A stretch of DNA of 64,000 nt from Saprospiraceae bacterium (lineage in GTDB: Bacteria; Bacteroidota; Bacteroidia; Chitinophagales; Saprospiraceae). Below the pieces are notes generated by a model. That model worked only from the letters and a program-made list of their open reading frames with translations, did not search any database and was not told the DNA's origin. Numbering within the stretch: the first letter of the stretch is position 1; each line of letters starts with the position of its first letter. The position numbers were made by a program, and so were the translations under genes. Location: positions 3,114 to 67,113 of the forward strand of contig JAHDHW010000001.1 in the NCBI GenBank assembly GCA_020631105.1, written 5' to 3'. Below, piece after piece: positions 1 to 8,868 of this stretch.

Positions 1-65
1 AAGGAGGGTTAAGGAGGGTTAAGGAGGGTTAAGGAGGGTTAAGGAGGGTTAAGGAGGGTTAAGGA
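1..65. repeat. Tandem array of a 10-bp unit AAGGAGGGTT (6.5 copies, continues off the left edge)
   Basis: Six exact copies at 1-60 plus AAGGA at 61-65, read directly. Confidence 0.98.
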
Positions 66-145
66 AAATAAATATATGTGAAAGCCCGAGTAGTTTTATG
101 GAATTTACGGGGTTTTGGAGTCTTATAAGTAGAAATCCGTTTATT

Positions 146-523
146 ATGACAACTATAGAATTCAACACAACCTTCAGAAACCGTACAAAAAAATTGGCTT
201 TAAACGTAATTAACTATGTCGATTCGTTACCAAAGAAAAATTCAAATTATGTACTTGGTAAGCAGCTACTTCGCTCGGTAACATCCGTTGGTGCTAATTT
301 TCGGGCAGTCTGTCTGGCGAGATCCTTAAATGAAAAATATGCTAAATATTGTATTGTCGTAGAGGAAGCTGATGAGACTGTATTCTGGTTAGAAATGCTC
401 CGCGAAACCAACAAATTGAATACGCCTCCAATAGAAATCATTAACGAAGCAGAAGAAATTATCAAAGTGATGTCTACTTGTCGAACTCGTTTAGGTCGAA
501 AAATCGGAAAGCAAAAAGGCTAA
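146..523 (+). CDS. Four helix bundle protein (S23 / 23S rRNA intervening-sequence protein family, Avd-like fold)
   Basis: ORF 98-523; ATG at 146 is the more likely start (MTTIEFNTTFRNRTKKLAL). Signature SVTSVGANFRAVCLARSLNEKYAKYCIVVEEADETVFWLEML matches the family pattern. Confidence 0.85.
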   Translation: MTTIEFNTTFRNRTKKLALNVINYVDSLPKKNSNYVLGKQLLRSVTSVGANFRAVCLARSLNEKYAKYCIVVEEADETVFWLEMLRETNKLNTPPIEIINEAEEIIKVMSTCRTRLGRKIGKQKG

Positions 524-536
524 TCTTTAAATAACT

Positions 537-570
537 AAGGGGTTAAGCAACATCCGTTGCTTAACCCCTT
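537..570. terminator. Perfect 15-bp hairpin between convergent genes (AAGGGGTTAAGCAAC-atcc-GTTGCTTAACCCCTT)
   Basis: Perfect inverted repeat; weak T-tract on either side, so the terminator role is tentative. Confidence 0.6.
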
Positions 571-597
571 AACTTTCTTAGCGCCTTAACCTCTTGT

Positions 598-1494
598 CTA
601 CGCTCCTTCCAGTGCAGCAGCACCACCAACGATCTCTGAAAGTTCTTTGGTAATAGCTTCTTGACGAGCTTTGTTATAAGCAATCTTCAGATCTTTCACA
701 ATCTCTTCTGCATTTTCTGTTGCTTTATCCATTGCAGTCATACGTGCTCCATGCTCAGAAGCATGTGTATCTAGTAAGAATTTCTGGAACTGAGTCTGTA
801 AGATACTAGGTACCAAATGCTCTAATAATGAAGTTTTATCTGGCTCGAAGATATAATCTGCTTTTCCTTTTTTGCTACCTTCTTCTTTTTCAAGTTTTGC
901 AACTGGAAGAAATTGAGCAGTTTCCGGAAACTGAACCGCAGCATTTTTAAATCGACCGTAAGCAACATCGACTGCATCATATTCGCTTGCTTTGAAAGCA
1001 TCCATAATACGTTGAGACACTTGTGCTACATTATCAAAACTTAGGTCGCTAAAAATTTCTACATAATCATTTACCATATTTTCTGCAGGAAAGCGTTTTT
1101 TGAAGAAATCAAACCCTTTCTTTCCGATACAGAGAATATCCAGTTTACCTTCAGCTCTCAATCCACTATACTTCGACTCGATCGTACTATTCGCTTCTTT
1201 GATTACATTGGTATTGAAAGCCCCAGCAAGACCACGATTAGAAGTAACAACAACCACTAATGCCTTTTGAACTTCGCGTTCTTGGCCAAATGTTGTACTT
1301 GCATCTCCTTCGAGGTTGGACAAGATATTTACTAACATAGCATTAAGCTTATTAGCATAAGGACGCATTTTTGTAATAGCTTCCTGGGCTCGTCTCAACT
1401 TCGCAGCTGAAACCATTTTCATGGCTTTAGTAATCTGCTGAGTAGATTTTACTGATTTAATTCTTTCGCGTACTTCTTTTAAGTTAGCACCCAT
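598..1494 (-). CDS. atpG: F0F1 ATP synthase subunit gamma
   Basis: MGANLKEVRERIKSVKSTQQITKAMKMVSAAKLRRAQ; operon position. Confidence 0.98.
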   Translation of the reverse strand: MGANLKEVRERIKSVKSTQQITKAMKMVSAAKLRRAQEAITKMRPYANKLNAMLVNILSNLEGDASTTFGQEREVQKALVVVVTSNRGLAGAFNTNVIKEANSTIESKYSGLRAEGKLDILCIGKKGFDFFKKRFPAENMVNDYVEIFSDLSFDNVAQVSQRIMDAFKASEYDAVDVAYGRFKNAAVQFPETAQFLPVAKLEKEEGSKKGKADYIFEPDKTSLLEHLVPSILQTQFQKFLLDTHASEHGARMTAMDKATENAEEIVKDLKIAYNKARQEAITKELSEIVGGAAALEGA

Positions 1495-1562
1495 GCGATG
1501 TATTAGTTAGCAAGTTGGTGAGCTATTGTTTTGCAATAACTCACCAACTCAATCTTTAAATT

Positions 1563-3146
1563 TTATTTATACTGAGCAGTCATTTCTGCTGCTAGAGCAG
1601 TCAAAGTGTTAGTTGCTTCATCTGACAACTTACCTGATTTCAATGTAGATAATACATCAGGATGTTTTTGCTCTAGAGTAGTAAGGAAAGTTTCCTCAAA
1701 CTCTTTTACTTTATTTACGGGTACTGAGCTAATTAAGCCTTTAGTCCCCAAGTAAATAATTGCAATTTGTTTTTCTACAGTAAGTGGAGAATACTGAGGT
1801 TGTTTCAAGATTTCCACATTACGCTTACCTTTATCAAGGATCGCAGTAGTTGCTGCATCAAGATCAGAACCAAACTTAGAGAATGCCTCTAGTTCACGGT
1901 ACTGTGCCTGATCAAGCTTCAATGTACCTGCAACTTTCTTCATAGATTTAATCTGCGCAGATCCTCCTACCCGAGATACGGAGATACCTACGTTAATCGC
2001 AGGACGTACCCCAGAGTTAAATAAGTTGGATTCCAAGAAAATCTGACCATCAGTAATCGAAATTACGTTGGTAGGAATATATGCAGAAACGTCACCCGCT
2101 TGTGTTTCAATGATAGGAAGTGCTGTTAATGATCCACCACCTTTTACGAGACCAGCATCTTTTAATGAATCTGGAAGATCGTTCATGTCATTAGCAATCT
2201 TATCATCATTGATGATCTTTGCTGCACGCTCCAATAAACGAGAGTGAAGGTAGAATACATCACCAGGATAAGCCTCCCGACCTGGAGGACGACGTAATAA
2301 TAACGATACCTCACGGTAAGCTACTGCCTGCTTAGATAAATCATCATAAACGATAAGTGCAGGACGTCCTGTATCACGGAAGAACTCACCAATTGCAGCT
2401 CCTGCGAATGGTGCGTAGAACTGAAGTGGTGCAGGATCAGAAGCAGAAGAAGAAACGATAGTGGTATAAGCCATCGCACCATTCTCTTCTAATACACGTG
2501 CAACCTGCGCTACTGTAGAAGCCTTCTGACCAGAAGCTACGTAGATACAGTATACCGTCTCTCCTCTTTCGTAAAATTCTTTTTGGTTGATGATCGTATC
2601 GATAGCGATCGCAGTTTTACCTGTCTGACGGTCACCGATAATCAACTCCCGTTGTCCACGTCCAATTGGAATCATCGCGTCAATCGCTTTGATACCCGTT
2701 TGAAGTGGCTCGTTTACAGGCTGACGATAGATTACACCTGGTGCTTTACGCTCCAAAGGCATGTTATACTTCGTACCGCCGATTGGTCCTTTACCATCGA
2801 TAGGTTGTCCTAATGGATTTACTACACGACCAACGATTTCTTCTCCTACATCGATAGAAGCAATTACGTTAGTACGTCTAACAGTAGAACCTTCTTTAAT
2901 GCCTGCACCGTCTCCTAAAAGTACAACCCCAACGTTGTCCTCTTCCAGATTCAGTACGATTGCCTGAACGCCAGTTTCGAATTCCACCAACTCCCCTGCC
3001 TGGGCTTTGGTAAGTCCGTAAACACGTGCGATACCATCTCCTACTTGAAGCACAGTACCCACTTCTTCTAATTCAGCAGTGGTTTTGAAACCGGAAAGTT
3101 GCTGTTTTAGTATTGCTGATATTTCATCAGGTTTTACATCAACCAT
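1563..3146 (-). CDS. atpA: F0F1 ATP synthase subunit alpha
   Basis: [18 protein letters not shown] and [22 protein letters not shown] motifs. Confidence 0.99.
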   Translation of the reverse strand: MVDVKPDEISAILKQQLSGFKTTAELEEVGTVLQVGDGIARVYGLTKAQAGELVEFETGVQAIVLNLEEDNVGVVLLGDGAGIKEGSTVRRTNVIASIDVGEEIVGRVVNPLGQPIDGKGPIGGTKYNMPLERKAPGVIYRQPVNEPLQTGIKAIDAMIPIGRGQRELIIGDRQTGKTAIAIDTIINQKEFYERGETVYCIYVASGQKASTVAQVARVLEENGAMAYTTIVSSSASDPAPLQFYAPFAGAAIGEFFRDTGRPALIVYDDLSKQAVAYREVSLLLRRPPGREAYPGDVFYLHSRLLERAAKIINDDKIANDMNDLPDSLKDAGLVKGGGSLTALPIIETQAGDVSAYIPTNVISITDGQIFLESNLFNSGVRPAINVGISVSRVGGSAQIKSMKKVAGTLKLDQAQYRELEAFSKFGSDLDAATTAILDKGKRNVEILKQPQYSPLTVEKQIAIIYLGTKGLISSVPVNKVKEFEETFLTTLEQKHPDVLSTLKSGKLSDEATNTLTALAAEMTAQYK

Positions 3147-3209
3147 ATCTTGAATATTTAGATTTTTACGAAATTTTATAATTATAAGTAAGTCCAGTCA
3201 ATACCGGTC

Positions 3210-3770
3210 TTACATAGCATTAATATAATCCGACTTAGTAAATTCTTTTTTCAATGCCTCTAACTGATGTGCAACACTTGCATCATACAGTCGATCTCCG
3301 AAATCAAGTACAAAACCGCCTAAGATGTTAGGATCAACTTCTACTTCCAATTCTACGTGATCGTCTGTAGCTTCACTAGCAACCAATCGTTGTTTTATCT
3401 TAGAAATAGTCTCTGCACTTAAAGTCGTAGCGGTAATCAGCTTAACAGTAGAAATATGCTTCATACGTTTATACTGCTCTAAGAATTCCGTAGCGATTTC
3501 TGGAAGTTGCTTCTCTCGTCCTTTGTTTAATACAATAGATAAAAAAGCAAAAGACAACTCAGAAAATTTATCTTTAAACAAAGCGTCAAACACTTGTTGT
3601 TTCTTTGAAACGTTTATGATCGGACTCTTCAATAAAAGTAAAAGGTCACGGTTTTTAGTCGCTTCGTTGAAGTATTTAAAATCCTCTACAACGGTCTCCA
3701 CATTACCTTGCTCTTTGGCAAGATCAATAAGAGATTTAGCATATCGTGAAGCAATTCTTGTTATAGACAT
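3210..3770 (-). CDS. atpH: F0F1 ATP synthase subunit delta
   Basis: OSCP/delta-like sequence (ASRYAKSLIDLAKEQG; LGGFVLDFGDRLYDASVAHQLEALKKEF); operon position. Confidence 0.95.
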   Translation of the reverse strand: MSITRIASRYAKSLIDLAKEQGNVETVVEDFKYFNEATKNRDLLLLLKSPIINVSKKQQVFDALFKDKFSELSFAFLSIVLNKGREKQLPEIATEFLEQYKRMKHISTVKLITATTLSAETISKIKQRLVASEATDDHVELEVEVDPNILGGFVLDFGDRLYDASVAHQLEALKKEFTKSDYINAM

Positions 3771-3830
3771 CTATGAATCAAATTTAAAACTTGAATTAAA
3801 GTTTATTTGCTCTAACCGAACGATTTCTTG

Positions 3831-4343
3831 CTAGTTAAGCTTAATCTCGTCTACTAAGCTATTAGCATATTTTTCTTGCTCACTGTCACCCGTCAATTGC
3901 TTCTTAATCACTTTCTCAGCAATTGCCAAAGCCATCATACCTGCTTGGTTTTTAACCTCAACCAAAGCCGCGTTCTTTTGACTTTCGATCTCCGCTTTTG
4001 CGTTACCTACGATTCGTTTAGCTTCTTCTTTAGCTTTGTCGCGAGCCTCATTAACGATAGCATCTTTAGTTTCTTTTGCCTCTCTTAGAATTTTGGCTCT
4101 TTCTTCACGAGCTTCATTCATAACTTTTTCGTTTTCTGCTTTAAGGTCGGCCATTTCTTCACGTGCGCGTTTCGCTTCATCAAGTGCATCTTGAATATCA
4201 CCTTCTCGCTTTTTCAAGGCATCACGGATAGGTCCGAAAGCAAATTTTCCGATTAAGAACCAGAATAATCCAAAAAAGATCACTGTCCAGAAAATCAAAC
4301 CGAAATCAGGAAGGATTGGAGTAAAGTTAGCTAAGTATATCAT
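3831..4343 (-). CDS. atpF: F0F1 ATP synthase subunit b
   Basis: N-terminal TM followed by a long charged helix; between atpE and atpH. Confidence 0.95.
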   Translation of the reverse strand: MIYLANFTPILPDFGLIFWTVIFFGLFWFLIGKFAFGPIRDALKKREGDIQDALDEAKRAREEMADLKAENEKVMNEAREERAKILREAKETKDAIVNEARDKAKEEAKRIVGNAKAEIESQKNAALVEVKNQAGMMALAIAEKVIKKQLTGDSEQEKYANSLVDEIKLN

Positions 4344-4389
4344 TGATTAAATCTTTTTATTTCTTTTTCAAAAGTTGTCAAACTATAAA

Positions 4390-4422
4390 ATTGACCCCAC
4401 GACCAACCGTCGCAGGATCAAT
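4390..4422 (-). promoter_or_regulatory. Intercistronic atpE/atpF hairpin with short T-tract (attenuator-like)
   Basis: Minus-strand RNA: ATTGATCCTGCGAC-GGTTG-GTCGTGGGGTCAAT followed by TTTTATAG; 14-bp stem with three G.U pairs. Confidence 0.6.
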
Positions 4423-4430
4423 TTGTTTTC

Positions 4431-4646
<216 letters not shown>

Positions 4647-4659
4647 TTATAGTTAATAA

Positions 4660-5931
4660 TTAATGATGTGCTTCTTCTGTGGCAGCTCCGATATATGAAG
4701 CTGTCAAAATTGTAAATACAAATGCCTGAATGAATGCTACCAGCAACTCAATAGACATCATAAAAATGGTTAGCAAACCTGAACCAATAGAGGTTCCAAG
4801 TACGCCGCCCCAGTTACCCTGCGCAAATACGAAAATCAATCCCACAAAGATTACCAGTACCATGTGACCAGCGGTAATGTTCGCAAACAAACGAAGCATC
4901 AGTGTCAATGGCTTAATGAATAATCCTAAGATCTCAACCGGAGTAAGAATGAATATTTTCAACCAAGCTGGTACACCAGGCATCCAAAGGGTATGTTCCC
5001 AATAATGCTTATTACCGCTTAGGTTCACGACTAAGAAAGTAAAAATGGCTAATACTGCAGTAAAGGCAAGATTACCAGTTACGTTAGCGTTTCCAAGAAA
5101 AGGAATCTGACCAAATAGATTCAAACCAAGGATTCCAAAAAACAAGGCCATTAAATATGGTAGGTAAGTTTCCCACTTGTGTCCAAGGAAAGGCTTAGCT
5201 ACTTCATCCTGAATAAATACGAAGATAGGCTCGATAAAAGATTGAAGTCCTGAAGGTGCTTGCCCCTCACGCTTTTTGTATGCTCTGGCAATCCCGATAA
5301 ACATCCAACCTAATAAGAAAAAGACCAAGAACATAGATACAACATTCTTAGTCAGTGAAAAATCGTAGAAATTGGTGATCCCGCCACCAAACAAACCACC
5401 ATCTGCGGTACTTTTATAAAGTGCCTCGTACTGGTTGCCACCGTAACAAACAAAAACTCGTTTGCGGCCGTCGATTTCTTTTTCACCTACATTATGTGGT
5501 CCCAGGTTAATGTGACCGCCAGGGAAAGACTCATCCGCTACACGGTGAATCATTCCTTCGAATAAAACATACTTATTATAGGCATACTCTCCAACACCAT
5601 GACCATCCGGGTGGAATTTTCCAGAAGAGAAAAAGTCCCATCCTCCGTTTTGAGCATAAACCATTACTGGTAATGGTAACTGCAATGGACCAATGCTATA
5701 AACATTCTGATCCGAGATATGGTGGAATGCTACATTCCCAGGATTAAATTGTTCTTCGTGGTGAAAACAACCTCCGTGATCGCCGCCTTGAGCGTGACCA
5801 TCATGAGCTTCTGTACCGTGTGCATGATCTCCGTGATCATGACTGTGATCGTGTCCTTCGTGCCCTTGTGCCATGCCAATCACACACAAGCTCAACATAC
5901 ACCAAAATGAAAGAATAAATTTCCGCATCAA
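4660..5931 (-). CDS. atpB: F0F1 ATP synthase subunit a with His-rich N-terminal extension
   Basis: C-terminal LTLMLRLFANITAGHMVL motif; N-terminal signal-like segment then GHEGHDHSHDHGDHAHGTEAHDGHAQGGDHGG. Confidence 0.97.
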   Translation of the reverse strand: MMRKFILSFWCMLSLCVIGMAQGHEGHDHSHDHGDHAHGTEAHDGHAQGGDHGGCFHHEEQFNPGNVAFHHISDQNVYSIGPLQLPLPVMVYAQNGGWDFFSSGKFHPDGHGVGEYAYNKYVLFEGMIHRVADESFPGGHINLGPHNVGEKEIDGRKRVFVCYGGNQYEALYKSTADGGLFGGGITNFYDFSLTKNVVSMFLVFFLLGWMFIGIARAYKKREGQAPSGLQSFIEPIFVFIQDEVAKPFLGHKWETYLPYLMALFFGILGLNLFGQIPFLGNANVTGNLAFTAVLAIFTFLVVNLSGNKHYWEHTLWMPGVPAWLKIFILTPVEILGLFIKPLTLMLRLFANITAGHMVLVIFVGLIFVFAQGNWGGVLGTSIGSGLLTIFMMSIELLVAFIQAFVFTILTASYIGAATEEAHH

Positions 5932-5976
5932 TGCCTAGATTTTAATTTGAAAGGTAATGTTTTCAAAAAATCGCTG

Positions 5977-5984
5977 CAAAGGTA
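5977..5984 (-). promoter_or_regulatory. Bacteroidota -7 promoter element (TACCTTTG) upstream of atpB
   Basis: TAnnTTTG match on the minus strand, about 45 bp upstream of the atpB start; no well-spaced -33 element seen. Confidence 0.5.
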
Positions 5985-6313
5985 GCTATAATAGGTAGGT
6001 TTTGAAAGCCAAATTTTATTTTTTTTACGGTAATTTGATAGTTTTTTATCCCTTCCCTTAAAGCACCCTGCTTTCGAGCAAACCAAACAATGTACTGCTC
6101 ACCCTACTTTCAGGGTTAAAAGAAGAAATATTGTTTGGTTTCTATAAAAAGAACACCTGTTTTTACGAGAAGTTGTTGAAAAGGATGGCTTATTCGAAGT
6201 GTTTTTAGCTTTATTTACTTTTCACAAGTAAGCTTACAGAAGGAGTCCTCCTAGGTAAATCACCTAGGTTTGGATCAGCGGTCGTTTCTGACAATGCTTT
6301 GCATGTCAGGAGA

Positions 6314-6330
6314 GGATCAGCGAATAAAAA
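6314..6330. repeat. Dispersed motif copy 1: GGATCAGCGAATAAAAA
   Basis: 20 nt (6314-6333) identical to 44272-44291. Confidence 0.85.
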
Positions 6331-6333
6331 AGA

Positions 6334-6360
6334 GCCTCAGCGAAAATTAATCGCTGAGGC
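6334..6360 (-). terminator. Rho-independent terminator downstream of rny
   Basis: GCCTCAGCGA-loop-TCGCTGAGGC; minus-strand tail TCTTTTTTATTCG. Confidence 0.88.
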
Positions 6361-6389
6361 CCTTTTAAATCTTGGATAATTCCAAGGTA

Positions 6390-8072
6390 TTATCTAGCAA
6401 ATGTTACCGCGCGTTTTTCGCGAATCACCGTTACTTTTACCTGTCCAGGATACTGCATTTCATCCTGAATTTTTTGTGAGATCATAAAAGAAAGATCGTC
6501 AGCATATTGATCGGTTACTTTATCACTTTCAACGATTACACGTAATTCTCGTCCCGCTTGCATCGCGTAGGCTTTAGATACACCATCGTGTGCTAGTGCT
6601 AACTCTTCGAGGTCACCAATTCGCTTAAGGTAGCTCTCCAGAATCTCACGGCGAGCCCCAGGACGTGCGCCAGAGATCGCATCACAAGCTTGTACAACAG
6701 GAGAAAGGATATTATTCATTTCAACCTCATCGTGGTGTGCTCCTACGGCATTACATACTACTGCGTGTTCTTTATATTTTTCGCAGAGTTTCATCCCAAG
6801 AATAGCGTGAGACAACTCCGTTTCTTCCTCTGACACTTTTCCTATATCATGAAGTAGTCCAGCACGTTTAGCCATTTTGACTTGTTTTGGATTTAGTCCT
6901 AACTCCGCGGCCATTGCTGCACATAGGTGAGCTGTTTCAATTGAGTGCTTGAGCAAATTCTGTCCGTAAGACGAACGGAAACGCATCCGACCAACCATCT
7001 TCACTAAATATGGGTCAAGACCGTGAATATCTAATTCAATCACGGTTCGCTCTCCAATTTCAATAATTTGCTCATCCAATTCTTTTCGAGTCTTGGTCAC
7101 TACTTCCTCGATACGTGCCGGGTGAATACGGCCATCAGCCACAAGTCGTTTTAGTGATAAGCGACAAACTTCCCGACGAATCGGATCAAATGAAGAAATA
7201 ACAATTGCCTCTGGTGTATCGTCTACCACAATCTCTGCACCGGTAGCTGCTTCCAATGCTCGGATGTTACGTCCTTCCCGACCAATAATTTGTCCTTTGA
7301 GGTCATCTGAATCCAAATTGAAGACACTTACTGTATTTTCGATTGTGTATTCTGCACACATCCGCTGGATAGTTTGGATGACAATTTTCTTTGCCTCTTT
7401 ATTTGCAGTAAGTTTAGCCTGAGAGATGGTATCTTTAATCAAGGCCATTGAATCGGTTTCTGCTTTTGCTTTTACCGCTTCAAGTAACTGTTCTTTTGCT
7501 TCGGCTTCGCTTAGTTTAGCGACACCTTCTAATGCTTTGATGTGTTTATCATTTGCAGCATCCAGTTCTTCTTTCTTCTTATTAACGACTCGTATCTGTT
7601 GATCGAGATTTTCCCGGATCGTTTTAAGTTCCGCTTCTGTCTGTTCGAGCTCTGTCTTTTTGTTGTTTAGTTTATCTTCTCGAGACTGAAAAGAACTTTG
7701 CTTTGACTTTAGATCATTCTCCAGTTTGACCACTTCCATCTCCCGTTCTTTAAGTTCTACCTTATGAGAAGATTTGTAGCTTTCAAAGTCTGATTTAAAT
7801 TTGTTGAAGCGATCTTTAGCTTCCTGAATCTTTCGTTGTTTGATAGATTCGTTTTTACTTTCTGCTTTTTCTACAATTCGGTCTGCTTTGTTTTTAGCTT
7901 CACTAGCGATACGATCAGCCGTTTGTCTGGCATCTTTTACAATAGAGTCTGCTTTCGCATTCATCTCATCAACTCTCGCCTGTCCAGATTTTTTAAGTAT
8001 CGATTGTACTACAAGGAAGGCAATTATAGCCCCAACGACCAAACCTCCAATCAATCCAATTCCAATTTCCAT
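6390..8072 (-). CDS. rny: Ribonuclease Y
   Basis: N-terminal TM + coiled coil, KH domain ([21 protein letters not shown]), HD domain (LLHDIGK). Confidence 0.97.
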   Translation of the reverse strand: MEIGIGLIGGLVVGAIIAFLVVQSILKKSGQARVDEMNAKADSIVKDARQTADRIASEAKNKADRIVEKAESKNESIKQRKIQEAKDRFNKFKSDFESYKSSHKVELKEREMEVVKLENDLKSKQSSFQSREDKLNNKKTELEQTEAELKTIRENLDQQIRVVNKKKEELDAANDKHIKALEGVAKLSEAEAKEQLLEAVKAKAETDSMALIKDTISQAKLTANKEAKKIVIQTIQRMCAEYTIENTVSVFNLDSDDLKGQIIGREGRNIRALEAATGAEIVVDDTPEAIVISSFDPIRREVCRLSLKRLVADGRIHPARIEEVVTKTRKELDEQIIEIGERTVIELDIHGLDPYLVKMVGRMRFRSSYGQNLLKHSIETAHLCAAMAAELGLNPKQVKMAKRAGLLHDIGKVSEEETELSHAILGMKLCEKYKEHAVVCNAVGAHHDEVEMNNILSPVVQACDAISGARPGARREILESYLKRIGDLEELALAHDGVSKAYAMQAGRELRVIVESDKVTDQYADDLSFMISQKIQDEMQYPGQVKVTVIREKRAVTFAR

Positions 8073-8112
8073 AATTCTTCGATTTTAAGGTTACATAATA
8101 TACTACCTTTCT

Positions 8113-8189
8113 CTGATCAACCGATCAGCGGCAGCATTATCCTCCTGGTAAAGCCAGGCTGATAATAATCAGCGTATCACAATTGATAC
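8113..8189 (-). other. Structured spacer with several hairpins between zapA and rny (possible ncRNA or leader)
   Basis: CTGATC-aacc-GATCAG (8113-8128); ATTATC-CT-CCTGG-taaag-CCAGG-CT-GATAAT (8136-8166); GTATC-GATAC (8174-8189). Confidence 0.5.
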
Positions 8190-8224
8190 ACTGTAAGCAA
8201 ATGGATGGAAAAATCTAGCTCAGT

Positions 8225-8536
8225 TTACTTCAATAAATGATCGAGTAATTCGTCTAACTGATTGATTTTATCGGAGAGAATCGGATCAAAGCTTGTAGCC
8301 TGGGCATCTCCTGATTTCGACTTATGAAGGTCGACTGCATAAGTTAGGAGGGCCATAGACAGGCAATCTTGCTTGTCCTTTTTAGTATATGTGAGTTGAA
8401 ATCGATTGACTTTTTCGTTGACATCTTTGACGATCTTACGGATAGCATCCTCGTCTCCTACTTTTACTTTAAGTGGATAAGGACGCCCAGCGATCAAAAC
8501 GGTGATATTCGTCATTTCCTGCTCTTCCATACTCAA
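8225..8536 (-). CDS. zapA: Cell division protein ZapA
   Basis: ITVLIAGRPYPLKVKVGDEDAIRKIVKDVNEKV; conserved pheT-(coiled coil)-zapA-rny order. Confidence 0.88.
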   Translation of the reverse strand: MSMEEQEMTNITVLIAGRPYPLKVKVGDEDAIRKIVKDVNEKVNRFQLTYTKKDKQDCLSMALLTYAVDLHKSKSGDAQATSFDPILSDKINQLDELLDHLLK

Positions 8537-8838
8537 CTATTTTGTAGCCATTCAATACATTTATCAATTTCGGAAATGTATTGATCAATCTCTTTCCTCA
8601 ACTTCTTGGAACTTTCCGGATTACTCTCTCTCTGCAAATCTAGCGCTACTTTTGATCTAGCAACTCTTTCTTCCATTTGACCGATCTTGCTATTATTTTG
8701 AGCAAGTTCGGATTTAAGCTGTTTATTTTCTAGTAACAGTGTACTATTTTCATTTTGCAGACGCTCTAGCCGCAAAGCTAGTTGCCTGACTTTTAGTTCA
8801 ATATTATTAAGTTTATCTGTTAATGATTGTAATGCCAT
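8533..8838 (-). CDS. Small coiled-coil protein upstream of zapA (ZapB-like by position only)
   Basis: Heptad-rich 101 aa sequence; overlaps the zapA start by 4 bp. Confidence 0.75.
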   Translation of the reverse strand: MALQSLTDKLNNIELKVRQLALRLERLQNENSTLLLENKQLKSELAQNNSKIGQMEERVARSKVALDLQRESNPESSKKLRKEIDQYISEIDKCIEWLQNS

Positions 8839-8868
8839 TCTTAAACAAGGCCTTTTACGATAAGGAGT

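Noticed and set aside
1-65. Possible CRISPR array
   Set aside because: The repeats are contiguous 10-bp units with no spacers; simple tandem repeat.
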